A DNA stretch of 64,000 nt from Actinomadura opuntiae (GTDB lineage Bacteria > Actinomycetota > Actinomycetes > Streptosporangiales > Streptosporangiaceae). The stretch is from NCBI RefSeq assembly GCF_030283205.1, contig NZ_JASNWF010000011.1, forward strand, positions 1 to 64,000, in the 5' to 3' direction. The notes beneath the pieces were generated by a model. The model was given only the letters and a program-made list of their open reading frames with translations, was not told the DNA's origin and made no database searches. Made by a program: the position numbers and the translations under genes. Shown here piece after piece: positions 51,189 to 60,395 of the stretch (position 1 is the first letter of the stretch; the number at the start of each line of letters is the position of its first letter).

Positions 51189-51935
51189 ATGACGAATGCA
51201 CCGCTGATCGATCTTCGCGACACGACGAAGAAATACGACGACGGCCCGCCCGCGCTGGCCGGTGTGACCTTGTCCGTAGCGTCCGGTGAGTGCGTGGCGA
51301 TCCTCGGCCATTCCGGCAGCGGGAAGTCCACGCTGCTGAATCTGATCGCCGGCCTGGACAGGCCCTCCAGCGGCACAGTGACCGTCAACGGCACCCGCGT
51401 CGATCAGCTCGGTGAGACCGGTTCGGCGAAGTACCGCCGGGCCTCGATCGGCATGATCTTCCAGTTCTTCAATCTGCTCGACGACCTGACCGTGCTGGAC
51501 AACGTCATGGTTCCGGCGCAGCTGGCCGGGATGGGCAAGGATGAGGCCCGGCGGCGGGCCATCGAACTGCTCGGCTCGCTGGGCATCGACCGGCATGCGG
51601 GCGCCTACCCGCAGCGGTTGTCCGGCGGGCAACGGCAGCGGGTGGCGGTGGCCAGGGCCCTGATGAACAAGCCCGCGCTGCTGCTGGCCGACGAGCCCAC
51701 CGGCGCGCTGGACTCGAACTCGGCCGAGGGCGTGCGCCGGCTGCTGCTGGATCTGAACAGCGAGGGCCAGACCATCTTGCTGGTGACCCACGATGCGCAG
51801 CTGGCCGTGAGCACCGCGCGCCGCACGATCGAGCTGGTGGACGGCGCGGTCGAGCGGGACGTCATCAACGGCGGCAGCGGTGCCGGCCCGGCCGCCCGCA
51901 CGCCGCTGACCCGTCCGGCGGGAGCGGTCGGATGA
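51189..51935 (+). CDS. MacB/LolD-like ABC transporter ATP-binding protein
   Basis: 248 residues from ATG 51189. Walker A GHSGSGKST at residues 40-48, Q-loop GMIFQFFNLLDDLTVLDNVMVP (typical MacB/BceA), signature LSGGQRQRVAVARALM, Walker B ALLLADEPTGALD and H-loop LLVTHDAQLAV are complete. Powers the FtsX-type permease encoded 83 nt downstream. A GTG at 51183 is an alternative start. Confidence 0.95.
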   Translation: MTNAPLIDLRDTTKKYDDGPPALAGVTLSVASGECVAILGHSGSGKSTLLNLIAGLDRPSSGTVTVNGTRVDQLGETGSAKYRRASIGMIFQFFNLLDDLTVLDNVMVPAQLAGMGKDEARRRAIELLGSLGIDRHAGAYPQRLSGGQRQRVAVARALMNKPALLLADEPTGALDSNSAEGVRRLLLDLNSEGQTILLVTHDAQLAVSTARRTIELVDGAVERDVINGGSGAGPAARTPLTRPAGAVG

Positions 51936-52021
51936 CACTGCGCGAGCCGCCGATGCCCCGGCGCCTCTTCGAGGTCGGATTCCATGCCATGGCCCGCCTG
52001 CTGCCGGCGGTGAGCCGGTGA
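51932..52021 (+). CDS. 29-residue small ORF coupled between ABC ATPase and permease genes
   Basis: ATG 51932 overlaps the ATPase stop (ATGA), and the TGA at 52019-52021 overlaps the permease GTG start at 52018 (GTGA). The product, starting MTLREPPMPRRLFEVGFHAM and ending RLLPAVSR, is basic with an amphipathic-looking helix. The double overlap means ribosomes finishing the ATPase can reinitiate here and then on the permease. It may be a small accessory peptide or only a translational relay; nothing in the sequence decides. Confidence 0.5.
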   Translation: MTLREPPMPRRLFEVGFHAMARLLPAVSR

Positions 52022-54426
52022 GCGCCTTGGGCAAGGTCGTACGCTCCGGCGTGGGCCGGCGCCGGGTCCAGTCCCTCGTCATGGCCCTGACGACGTTCGC
52101 CGCGGTGACGTCCTCAGTACTCTCCCTCGGCCTGCTGGCTGTCGTGCAGGCCCCGTTCGAGCACGCTTTCAGTGCTCGGAACGGGGCGCACCTGGCGGTC
52201 CAGTTCGACGGTTCGAAGGTCACGGCGGCGCAGGCCACCGCCACCGCTCATGCCGCCGGCGTCACCGAGGCGGCCGGACCGTACCCGATTGCCGCCGCCT
52301 TGGACACGACCGTCGGCACGGACTGCCCCAAGAAGGATCTCGCCGGTCACGACAACGGTCCGATCACCGTCACCACCCGGCCCGACCTGGGTGGCACCTC
52401 CGGGATGGACCAGCTGGCGCTGACCCAGGGGCGCTGGCCGACGAGCCCGGGCGAGATCGCCCTGCCGCGGGATCACTATGCCGCCGGCTGCTTCGGCGGT
52501 TCGGTGGTGTTCTCCTCCCTGCCGGGCAAGCCGTCGTTCAAGGTCGTCGGCTTCGCCGACTCGGTGACCAACAGCGCGACCGCCTTCGCCACCACCGACG
52601 GTTTCGCGCGGCTCACCGCTGCCGGCGCCAAGTCGGACGTACAGATGCTCTACCGGTTCGCCAAGGCCGGGACCGACGCCGACATCGCCACCGACAAGCG
52701 GGCGGTGGCCGCCGCCGCGCCGGCCGGCGCGGTCGAGGCCGGACAGTCGTACCTGACCGCGGAGCAGCAGGCGACCGGGAACGCCAAGGCCTACGTGCCG
52801 TTCCTGGTCGCCTTCGGGATCCTCGGGCTGTTCCTGTCGGTGCTGATCATCTCGATCGTGGTCAGCGGGGCCGTGGCCTCGGGAATCCGGCGCATCGGGA
52901 TTCTGAAGTCGTTGGGCTTCACCCCTTCGCAGGTGGCCCGCGCCTACACCGCGCAGGCCATGATCCCGGCGACGCTCGGCCTGGTGCTCGGCACGGTCTT
53001 CGGCAACCTCCTGGCGGTGCCGATCCTGGACGGGGCCACCCAGCAGCTCGGCGCGGCCAGTGCCACGATTCCGTTGTGGGTCAGCGCCGTGGTGCCGCTG
53101 GGCACCCTGCTGATCGTCGGCACCACGGCTTTGATCCCGGCACTGAGAGCCGGCCGGATGCCGACGGTGCGGGCTCTGGTGGTCGGCCGCGCCCCCAAGG
53201 CCGGGGACGGTCGGACGGCGCAGCGTCTGGCCTCGCGGCTGCCGCTGCCCCGGGCCATGTCGTTGGGGCTGGCCCAGCCGATCGCCCGGCCGGCCCGGGC
53301 CGTACTGGTCGGTGCGGCGGTGCTGTTCGGCGTGGTGAGTGCCACGTTCGCGGTGGGGCTGGAGTCCGGGTTCAACGAGTACCTGGACACCAGCACCTCA
53401 GGCTTCAGCGAAGCGTCGAAGATCGTGATACCCACGGCCGACGTAGGCGCGCCGTGGGGTCTCTACGGCCCCAACGACCCGCGCCACCATCACCTGGATG
53501 CCGCCAAGGTGGCCGCCGCGCTCGCCAAGACCCCGGGTACGAAGGCCGCCTTCGGCTGGGGCGACAGCGGCGCGACCATGGTCGGCGGCCCGCCCGGCGG
53601 CGAACCGACGACGGTGTTCACGGTCACCGGCGACTTCTCCTGGACGCACCTGGAGCTGCTGTCCGGCCGCTGGTACTCGGCGCCCGGCGAGGCCGTGGTC
53701 GGCGACAAGCTGGCCACGGCGGTGGGAATCCACGTCGGTGACAACGTCACCGTGGTGCAGCAGAACAGGCGACTGTCACTGAAGGTCGTCGGCATCAACT
53801 TCAACACCAACATGGGCGACTACACGGCCATGACGGATGCGGCCACCTTCACCGCCGCCGGACTGACCCCGCACATCGACCAGTTCAACGTCGAGCTGGC
53901 CTCGAACGTCAACGGATCGGACTGGTCCACCTCGGCCGCCGCCGCGCTGACCCCGCTGAACGCCTCGGTCCAGCCGAACTCGGACGGGGGCGAGAACATC
54001 GTGGTGATCACCATGGGCGCCCTGGTGGCCACGCTCACGCTGATGCTGATCGCGGTGGCCGCGCTCGGGGTACTGAGCATGGTCGTGCAGGACACCCGGG
54101 AGCGGGTTCATGATCTGGGGATCTTCAAGGCCCTCGGGATGACGCCCAAGCAGACCATCGCGATGGTTCTGGCCTCGGTGACGCTCACCGGCCTGGTCGC
54201 CGGGCTGATCGGGGTGCCGCTCGGGGTCGCGGTGGAGAAGGCGACGCTGACCCCGATGGGGGACGCGATCGGCCGGCACCTGCCGCCGAGCGTGTCCCAC
54301 GTCTACACCGCCGGGCTGCTCATCCCCCTGCTGGCCGGCGGGATCGTGATCGCCCTGCTCGGGGCACTGCTGCCAGCCAACTGGGCGGCACGGACCCGGA
54401 CCGCCACCGCGCTGCGGACCGAGTAG
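52018..54426 (+). CDS. FtsX/MacB-like ABC transporter permease with two FtsX domains
   Basis: 802 residues from GTG 52018. Membrane segments: one near residues 20-45, three at about 258-385, one at about 420-445, and three at about 660-800; large extracytoplasmic domains lie between. GIRRIGILKSLGFTPSQVARAYTAQAMIPATLGLVLG and DTRERVHDLGIFKALGMTPKQTIAMVLASVTLTGLVAGLIGVPLG are the duplicated FtsX coupling-helix regions. Such exporters move antimicrobial peptides or lipids, or act by mechanotransmission. Together with the ATPase and the divergent two-component system it looks like a resistance or envelope-stress module. Confidence 0.93.
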   Translation: MSALGKVVRSGVGRRRVQSLVMALTTFAAVTSSVLSLGLLAVVQAPFEHAFSARNGAHLAVQFDGSKVTAAQATATAHAAGVTEAAGPYPIAAALDTTVGTDCPKKDLAGHDNGPITVTTRPDLGGTSGMDQLALTQGRWPTSPGEIALPRDHYAAGCFGGSVVFSSLPGKPSFKVVGFADSVTNSATAFATTDGFARLTAAGAKSDVQMLYRFAKAGTDADIATDKRAVAAAAPAGAVEAGQSYLTAEQQATGNAKAYVPFLVAFGILGLFLSVLIISIVVSGAVASGIRRIGILKSLGFTPSQVARAYTAQAMIPATLGLVLGTVFGNLLAVPILDGATQQLGAASATIPLWVSAVVPLGTLLIVGTTALIPALRAGRMPTVRALVVGRAPKAGDGRTAQRLASRLPLPRAMSLGLAQPIARPARAVLVGAAVLFGVVSATFAVGLESGFNEYLDTSTSGFSEASKIVIPTADVGAPWGLYGPNDPRHHHLDAAKVAAALAKTPGTKAAFGWGDSGATMVGGPPGGEPTTVFTVTGDFSWTHLELLSGRWYSAPGEAVVGDKLATAVGIHVGDNVTVVQQNRRLSLKVVGINFNTNMGDYTAMTDAATFTAAGLTPHIDQFNVELASNVNGSDWSTSAAAALTPLNASVQPNSDGGENIVVITMGALVATLTLMLIAVAALGVLSMVVQDTRERVHDLGIFKALGMTPKQTIAMVLASVTLTGLVAGLIGVPLGVAVEKATLTPMGDAIGRHLPPSVSHVYTAGLLIPLLAGGIVIALLGALLPANWAARTRTATALRTE

Positions 54427-54495
54427 GACCGAGCAGAGCCGCCGGTCGCCGCAGCAAAAGCGGTGCCGGGCACTGCACGGCGCGGCAAGACCGCC

Positions 54496-54537
54496 AATGC
54501 CGACCTCCCCGGCTGGTGCCCTCGGGAGGTCGGCATT
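54496..54537. terminator. bidirectional terminator between ABC permease and LAL regulator
   Basis: AATGCCGACCTCCC (54496-54509) and GGGAGGTCGGCATT (54524-54537) make a perfect 14-bp stem with a 14-nt loop, followed by GTTTTCCC. It separates two convergent genes. Confidence 0.8.
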
Positions 54538-54612
54538 CCGGCGTTTTCCCTCAATACAGGGACGCCGTCTCCCTGTCTACGAGTGCGCCCTGCTCGTGCT
54601 GACCATGGATCT

Positions 54613-57339
54613 TCATTGTTCGAGGGCCAGGCGGGTCAGCTCGGTACGGGACGCGATGCCCAGCTTGGGGAAGGCGTTGTTGAGATGGAAACCGACAGTG
54701 CGATGGCTCAGAAACAGCTGTGCGGCCACCTCACGGTTGGTCAGCCCAGTGGCGGCCAGCCTGACGACCTGTCGTTCCTGGGGTGTCAGCGCCGCGAGCG
54801 GATCGGCCGGGAGCTCCCGTGCCGGATCGCCCTCCCCCGCGCCCCGCAGCTGCTCGCGGGCCCGCGCCGCCCAGCCGGCCGCGCCGACCCGCTCGAAGAT
54901 CTGCGACGCGGAACGCAGCAGGGTCAGCGCCTCGGCCCGCCGCCTTTCCCGGCGCAGCCACTCCCCGTACAGCAGTTCCGTACGCGCCCGCTCCAGCGGT
55001 CGGCCGCCCTCGCGGTGCCGCCGCACGGCCGCCGCGAAGTACTCCTCGGCGGTGTCCGGCGAGGCGAGCAGGGCACGGCACCGGAGCATCACCGCCGCCG
55101 CCCACGGCTGCCCGCAGTGCGCCGCGAAGTCCGCGAAGCGCGGGAGCGACCGACGCGCCGCGTCCACGCGGCCCGTCGCCACGGCCGCCTCGACGTGATC
55201 CGGGATGGCGAAACCGGAGATGACGGTGTGCCCGCTCCCCGCCGCCATCGCCGACTCGAGGTGGGCGAATGCGTTCTCCATTCGGCCCAGGCCCAGCTCC
55301 AGCAGACCGAGCGAGCATCGCGCCCACGCCACGGGCGGCGAGCTGTCCTGCGCCGTGCAGGCGGCCGCGGCATGTTCGCGGCACCGTTCCTCGTCGCCCG
55401 CCACGGCGGCGATGCGGGCCAGGATCCCGTGCAGGTGCCAGGCCCTGTGCGGCTGGCCGGTGTGCGACGAGAGGCTCAGCGCCTCGGCGCAGGCGATCTG
55501 CGCCTCGTCGTGCCGGTCGAGGAACTGCAAGGCCGAGGCATAGGTCAGCAGTGCGAGCGGCAGCACCGCGATGACGCCCCGGTCGCGGCACGCCGCCACC
55601 ACCGAGGAGGCCAGCTCACCGACCGCCTCATCGTCGCCCATCACCAGCGCCCCCTCGGCCAGCCGCATCCGCGAAGGCGGCGCGTACGTACCCGAGCGCA
55701 CCTCCCGCAGCGCGGCGCTGATGGCCGACCAGCCGCGGGCGCCGTCGCCCGCGAGCAAGGCGGCCAGCCCGATGGCGCAGTCGACCAGCGGCCGCAGTTC
55801 GGCGCCGACGGCCGGCGCGAGTTCGGCGAGCCGGGCGGCCGCGCTCCCGGCGGTCTCCTCGTCCCGGCCGTACCAGGCCTCGCGGACGGCCTCGACCAAC
55901 ATGGCCGCCTCGGCCTCCCGGTCCGGTGCGTGGGCGGCGCCCTCGAACCGTATCCTCGCGGCCCGCCGCGGGGAGCCCCGCTCGAACTCCACCGCCGCCC
56001 GAACCTGCGCCAGCTCCGCGAGCGTGCCCGGATCGTCGATCAGCGACCGGGCCTGGTCGGCGAGTTCCCCGGCACGATCCAACAACCCGGCGTCCACCGC
56101 GGCCTGCGCCGCCGCCGCCAGCCGGCGTCCGCGTGCCCCGGCGTCGGGGCTGAGCTGGGCGGACCGTTCGTAGGCGGTCGCCGCCGCGGCCTGCCCGCCG
56201 CGCGCTCGGGCACCGGCGGCGACCGCGGCGAGCCCGGCCGCCGTCTCCTCATCCAGCCCGATCGCGCCCGCGGCAAGATGCCAGGCCCGCCGATCGACGT
56301 CCCCCGCCGCGCCGAACACCGCCGAGAGCACCCGGTGCGCGGCGAACCGTACGGTCACCGGCGCACCCTGGTACGCGGCGGCGCGGACGAGCGGATGCCG
56401 GAACCGGACCGTGCCCGCGCCGAGCTCGATCAGCCCCGCGTCTTCGGCGGGCCGCAGGTCGTCCAGCCCGGCGCCGAGCGAACCGGCGGCCGCCAGCACG
56501 GTCCCGAGGTCTCCGGTGTCGTCGGCGGCGACGACCGACAGCCCGGTCCTGGCGGCCTCCGGCAGGAGGCCGATCCGGTCCTGGAACGCGGCGAGCACCC
56601 GGCCTGCGACCGGGCCGGGATCCATGGCGGAGACGGGGACGGCATGCCCGCGCGCTCCCAGCGCACGGGCCAGCTCGATCAAGGCGAGCGGATTGCCCTG
56701 GGCCTGGTCCAGCACCTGGTCCCGTACCGGAAGCGGCAGCCGCGCCGCGCCGGGCAGCGCCGCGATCATGTCGGCCGCGTCCTCAGCGGGCAGCGGGGCC
56801 ATCCAGAGTTCGGGCAGTCCCGCGGCCTGCCAGCCCGACTCCGCGCGGGCCGCGAGCACCATCCCGATTTTGTCGGCGCCGAGTCGGCGGGCGGCGAACA
56901 GCAACGCCTCGGCCGAAGCGCGGTCGAGCCATTGGGCGTCGTCGACCAGGCACAACACCGGCGCGTCCTCAGCCAGCTCGGCCAGCAACGACAACACCGC
57001 GAGCCCGATCAAGAACCGGTCACGGCCATCAGCCGAAGCAAGACCCAGCGCCCCACGCAACGCCGCCGCCTGCGGCGCGGGCAACGCCCCCACCCGACCC
57101 AGCTCACCACGCAACAACAAATGCAACGCCGAGAACGGCAACTCCGCCTCGGACTCCACACCCACCCCGCGCAAGACACGCAAACCGTCCGCACACGCCG
57201 CGGCATAGTCCAGCAAGGCCGACTTGCCGATACCCGCCTCACCCCGCACCACCAGCGCAGCGCTCACGCCCGTACGCACTCCGGCGAGGATCCGGTCCAG
57301 CTCCGCCCGTTCGGAGGCCCTGCCGAACATCGTCGTCAC
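54613..57339 (-). CDS. LAL-type LuxR family transcriptional regulator (AAA/STAND ATPase)
   Basis: 908 residues from GTG 57339; this start aligns exactly with that of the second LAL gene. Domains: N-terminal FGRASERAELDRILAG, Walker A GEAGIGKSALL near residue 32, Walker B VLCLVDDAQWLD near residue 130, a long helical TPR-like region, and C-terminal LuxR helix-turn-helix LTPQERQVVRLAATGLTNREVAAQLFLSHRTVGFHLNNAFPKLGI. LAL regulators activate biosynthetic or catabolic genes after ligand and ATP binding. Codons 23-161 lie in a 415-bp tract shared almost perfectly with the other LAL gene. Confidence 0.93.
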   Translation of the reverse strand: MTTMFGRASERAELDRILAGVRTGVSAALVVRGEAGIGKSALLDYAAACADGLRVLRGVGVESEAELPFSALHLLLRGELGRVGALPAPQAAALRGALGLASADGRDRFLIGLAVLSLLAELAEDAPVLCLVDDAQWLDRASAEALLFAARRLGADKIGMVLAARAESGWQAAGLPELWMAPLPAEDAADMIAALPGAARLPLPVRDQVLDQAQGNPLALIELARALGARGHAVPVSAMDPGPVAGRVLAAFQDRIGLLPEAARTGLSVVAADDTGDLGTVLAAAGSLGAGLDDLRPAEDAGLIELGAGTVRFRHPLVRAAAYQGAPVTVRFAAHRVLSAVFGAAGDVDRRAWHLAAGAIGLDEETAAGLAAVAAGARARGGQAAAATAYERSAQLSPDAGARGRRLAAAAQAAVDAGLLDRAGELADQARSLIDDPGTLAELAQVRAAVEFERGSPRRAARIRFEGAAHAPDREAEAAMLVEAVREAWYGRDEETAGSAAARLAELAPAVGAELRPLVDCAIGLAALLAGDGARGWSAISAALREVRSGTYAPPSRMRLAEGALVMGDDEAVGELASSVVAACRDRGVIAVLPLALLTYASALQFLDRHDEAQIACAEALSLSSHTGQPHRAWHLHGILARIAAVAGDEERCREHAAAACTAQDSSPPVAWARCSLGLLELGLGRMENAFAHLESAMAAGSGHTVISGFAIPDHVEAAVATGRVDAARRSLPRFADFAAHCGQPWAAAVMLRCRALLASPDTAEEYFAAAVRRHREGGRPLERARTELLYGEWLRRERRRAEALTLLRSASQIFERVGAAGWAARAREQLRGAGEGDPARELPADPLAALTPQERQVVRLAATGLTNREVAAQLFLSHRTVGFHLNNAFPKLGIASRTELTRLALEQ
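56858..57272 (-). repeat. 415-bp near-identical inverted repeat, copy 1 (inside LAL gene 1)
   Basis: Reverse complement of this segment matches 61891-62305 at 414 of 415 positions (single A/G difference at 56869 versus 62294). It encodes Walker A to just past Walker B of the ATPase domain. Divergence resumes abruptly on both sides. Confidence 0.97.
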
Positions 57340-57346
57340 GGGGCCG

Positions 57347-58276
57347 TCATTCCCCCGTCTCCGTGCCGAGGTGACGGGTGGTCCCGTCAGCGATGGCATG
57401 GAGTTTGTCGGGGTTGGCGACGTTGTGGATGGCGGTGATGCGGCCGTCGGCATCGAAGTCGAAGGTGACAGTGGCGATCACTCGGTCCGGGCCGCTGAAC
57501 ACCATGCCGGGGCCGCAGTTGATCTCTACGAGTTCGGCCTTCATGTCCGCGGGCTCGACGCCCTGGTAGGTGACCTGGCCGATGCCCGCGAACCAGGTGG
57601 ACACGGTCGTCGCACCCTCCACCGGACGCAGGGCCTGGCGGACCTTGCCGCCACCGTCGGTCCACAGCGTGACGTCCGGGGACAGCAGGTCCATGAGGGA
57701 GTTGATGTCACCGCCGACCGCCGCGGCGAGGAACCGCTCGGTGATCTCGCGCTGGCGCACCCTGTCCACGGTGAAGCGTGGCCGCCGGGCCTGCACGTGA
57801 TCGCGCGCGCGGTGTGCGGCCTGCCGTACCGCGGCTTCGGAGCGCTCGACCACCGCGGCGATCTCGGCATGGCTGAAGTCGAACACCTCCTTCAGCACGA
57901 ACACCGCGCGCTCGATCGGGCTCAGCGTCTCCAGCACCACCAGCATCGCCATCGACACCGACTCGGCGGCCGTGATGTCGTCCGCGGTGTCGCCGCTGGT
58001 CAGGATGGGTTCGGGCAGCCACGGGCCCACATAGGTCTCGCGCTGGTGCCGGGTGGAACGCAGCCTGGCCAGCGCCAGATTCGACACGATCCGCGCCAGA
58101 TACGCCTTGGGGTCGGCCACCTGAGAGCGGTCGGCGGCGGACCACTTGATCCAGGCGTCCTGGACCGCGTCCTCGGCGTCGGCCGCGGTGCCGAGGACGC
58201 GGTAGGCCACCGAGAACAGCAGGTCCCGGTACTGGTTGAACACCTGCTGGTCGCGGTGCGGGGATGGGTGGGTCAC
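57347..58276 (-). CDS. sigJ: ECF sigma factor SigJ with SnoaL-like C-terminal domain
   Basis: 309 residues from GTG 58276. Sigma region 2 FNQYRDLLFSVAYRVLGTAADAEDAVQDAWIKW and region 4 LETLSPIERAVFVLKEVFDFSHAEIAAVVERSEAAVRQAAHRARDHV are followed by a SnoaL-like domain (ITERFLAAAVGGDINSLMDLLSPDVTLWTDGGGKVRQALRPVEGA), the ECF41/SigJ architecture. No anti-sigma gene is present; in ECF41 the C-terminal extension itself controls activity. GTGA overlap with the upstream oxidoreductase, the usual ECF41 partner type. Confidence 0.93.
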   Translation of the reverse strand: MTHPSPHRDQQVFNQYRDLLFSVAYRVLGTAADAEDAVQDAWIKWSAADRSQVADPKAYLARIVSNLALARLRSTRHQRETYVGPWLPEPILTSGDTADDITAAESVSMAMLVVLETLSPIERAVFVLKEVFDFSHAEIAAVVERSEAAVRQAAHRARDHVQARRPRFTVDRVRQREITERFLAAAVGGDINSLMDLLSPDVTLWTDGGGKVRQALRPVEGATTVSTWFAGIGQVTYQGVEPADMKAELVEINCGPGMVFSGPDRVIATVTFDFDADGRITAIHNVANPDKLHAIADGTTRHLGTETGE

Positions 58277-59478
58277 AGGGCGCTCCCGCTGCGGGTGAAG
58301 CGCCCCCCGCGGGGCCAGAACGCGCCGGATACGGGCATCTTCTTCATGCGGCGGTAGGTCGGCCAGGGCGAGGCGGTCACCGTCTCCTTGTACCGTGCCG
58401 CCATGCGGCCGGTCAGATGCACACGCCGGGGGCTGTCGTCGGGGTGGGTGAACTGGACGACCCCGTCGCGCCGTCCCAGGCTGACCGGCGTGTGGTAGTA
58501 GCCGAAGCGGAACGGCTTGGGCTGTTTGCCGTTCAATTCGCGAACGATCGACAGTGCGGCGTGCACCCCGGTCGGCATGCCGCTCTGGCAGGTGCCGTGC
58601 ATGACGCCGTAGCCCTGGCGGATCGCGGCGGCGTCGCCCACGGCGTACACCTGCGGGTGCGACACCGACCGCAGCGCGGCGTCGGTGAGGATCCGGCCGC
58701 GTTCGTCCACGGCCAAGCCCGCGGCCGCGGCCAGCGGCGACATCCGCGTGCCGCTCGTCCACAGGACGACATCCGCGGCGACCAGCTCCCCGTCGGCCAG
58801 CTCGACCCCGTCCGGCAGCACCTTGACCGCGACCCCGACGCGCGCCTCGACCCCCAGCCGCTCGAGTGCGGCCCGCAGGTACGCCCTGGGCTTGGCGGCC
58901 ATGGCCGCCCCCGGCTCCTGCCGGCCCAGCAGGACCACGGTCAGCCGCGGGTACCGCTCGGCGATCTCGGCCGCCGACTCGACGCCGGTCAATCCGCTGC
59001 CGCCGACCACCACCGTGCCGCGGTCCAGCCGGGCCAGCCGGTCGGCCAGCACCTCGACGTCCTGGACGTTGTCGAGCGTGTGCGCGTGGTCTTCGGCGCC
59101 GGGGACCGCGGCCGTGTCGGCCACGCTGCCCAGTCCGTACACCAGCGTGTCGTAGTGCAGCTCCCGATCGTCGTCGATCCGCACGAGCCTGGCGTCCGCG
59201 TCCACCGCCGTCACCCAGCCGCGCACAAACCGGGCGGCCGTGCCCTCCAGCAACTCGGTGATGTGCATCTCCTCGACCTGCTGCCCGGTCGCCGTCATCG
59301 GCAGCCGCAGCCGCTCAACGAATCGTTCCTGGGGATTCACCAGCGTGACCTGCACGTCCTCGCGCCCCTTGAGCCGGGCCCCGAGCTGCACCGCCGCCGC
59401 CATGCCCGCATACCCGGCCCCCAGGACCAGAACCCGATGCGGTGTGACCGCCGTGCCGCCTTCGCGCTGTGCACTCAT
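58273..59478 (-). CDS. NAD(P)/FAD-dependent oxidoreductase (NDH-2/AIF-like), SigJ partner
   Basis: 401 residues from ATG 59478 with AGGAAGAGG upstream. VLVLGAGYAGMAAAVQLGARL (FAD site), GTVVVGGSGLTGVESAAEIAERYPRLTVVLLGRQE (NAD site) and SHPQVYAVGDAAAIRQGYGVMHGTCQSGMPTGVHAA (second FAD motif) are complete. Resembles type II NADH dehydrogenases and FSP1-like reductases that reduce quinones. In ECF41 loci the sigma factor typically transcribes this gene, so autoregulation of the pair is expected. Confidence 0.92.
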   Translation of the reverse strand: MSAQREGGTAVTPHRVLVLGAGYAGMAAAVQLGARLKGREDVQVTLVNPQERFVERLRLPMTATGQQVEEMHITELLEGTAARFVRGWVTAVDADARLVRIDDDRELHYDTLVYGLGSVADTAAVPGAEDHAHTLDNVQDVEVLADRLARLDRGTVVVGGSGLTGVESAAEIAERYPRLTVVLLGRQEPGAAMAAKPRAYLRAALERLGVEARVGVAVKVLPDGVELADGELVAADVVLWTSGTRMSPLAAAAGLAVDERGRILTDAALRSVSHPQVYAVGDAAAIRQGYGVMHGTCQSGMPTGVHAALSIVRELNGKQPKPFRFGYYHTPVSLGRRDGVVQFTHPDDSPRRVHLTGRMAARYKETVTASPWPTYRRMKKMPVSGAFWPRGGRFTRSGSAL

Positions 59479-59599
59479 CGTCGCGCCTCTTCCTCGTCGT
59501 ACGGACGACCTCGAGATGCAAGCAGCCCGCTCCCGCGTGACATGAGATCGTTGTGACCTGCGACACACGGGCGGGCCGGGCGGCCTCCACGTCAGGGAC

Positions 59600-59625
59600 C
59601 GCCCGGCACGACGATGTGCCGGGCG
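59600..59625 (-). terminator. terminator hairpin of the lipoprotein gene
   Basis: CGCCCGGCAC (59600-59609) pairs with GTGCCGGGCG (59616-59625), a perfect 10-bp stem with loop GACGAT, 10 nt beyond the lipoprotein stop on the minus strand. Confidence 0.7.
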
Positions 59626-59635
59626 TCTCGCACGA

Positions 59636-60178
59636 TCAGCCGCAGGAAGCGCCCCAGACATGAACCAGCCGGGCCGGCACCTTGCTGCAGACGGCCCCGC
59701 CGGTGTCGCCCTCATACTCCCAGTCCGTCGCCCCGCGGTCCCACACGTGCGGGCCGCCCTGGCGCGACACCGGGTTGTCGCCGAAGCCGATGTCACCGAT
59801 GGCGTAGTACTTGCCGCCGACCTTGCCGTAGTAGAGGTTCGCCGGAACCGAGACCTTGGCCCGGGTCTCCCCGGGATAGCGATCGGAGACCTTGGCGAAG
59901 TAGGCATCGGCGAGCGCCCGGCGCAGGGCCGCCGTCACCTGGAGCTTGACCGCCGAACCCGAGCCGCCGCCCGGCACGGGCTTCTCGCTGCCGGGATGCG
60001 CGTTCGGTGCGCCTCCGGAGGCGCTCGGCGTGGCGCCGGACGCCGGGCTGGACACCGTGTCGGAGGGAGTGCCGGAGCCGGAGCCGCCGTTGTCGGAGCC
60101 CGATCCGCACGCCGTCAGGGCCATGGCCAGGCATGTCGCGTTGGCGGCGATCGCCGCGCTTCGAAGAGTGATTTTCAC
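59636..60178 (-). CDS. putative secreted lipoprotein, unknown function
   Basis: 180 residues from ATG 60178. Lipobox LTAC with Cys24 after a hydrophobic core, then a 45-residue Gly/Ser/Pro-rich tether (about residues 25-70) and a globular C-terminal domain: KLQVTAALRRALADAYFAKVSDRYPGETRAKVSVPANLYYGKVGGKYYAIGDIGFGDNPVSRQGGPHVWDRGATDWEYEGDTGGAVCSKVPARLVHVWGASCG. Two cysteines near the end could form a disulphide. I do not recognise a named domain; similar small lipoproteins occur widely in actinomycetes. Confidence 0.8.
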   Translation of the reverse strand: MKITLRSAAIAANATCLAMALTACGSGSDNGGSGSGTPSDTVSSPASGATPSASGGAPNAHPGSEKPVPGGGSGSAVKLQVTAALRRALADAYFAKVSDRYPGETRAKVSVPANLYYGKVGGKYYAIGDIGFGDNPVSRQGGPHVWDRGATDWEYEGDTGGAVCSKVPARLVHVWGASCG

Positions 60179-60395
60179 GGTTCCGTAGGATGACCGTCCA
60201 CACGAAGCCGCTGATCACGAATCCGGCCCCCTCAGATAACGATCTTGCGTCGCGGGCCGGTCTCTTCGTGCCGCCCCGAGCCCGACCGTCCGCGTCGAGT
60301 CAGGAGGCGAGACCAGGTCACTTGACGGATTCGGCATCGGTGCCGCCCTTCCTAGCGTCGGTGCCGTAAGCCCCGATCAAGGAAGGCGACTCGAA

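Noticed and set aside
54463..57438. 991-codon plus-strand open frame opposite LAL gene 1
   Set aside because: Arg/Gly/Pro-rich translation with no motifs; the minus strand encodes a full LAL regulator.
3561..60000. Biosynthetic gene cluster for an antibiotic
   Set aside because: ABM proteins, methyltransferase and flavin monooxygenases are scattered singly with their own repressors; there is no PKS, NRPS, terpene synthase or RiPP gene in the window.
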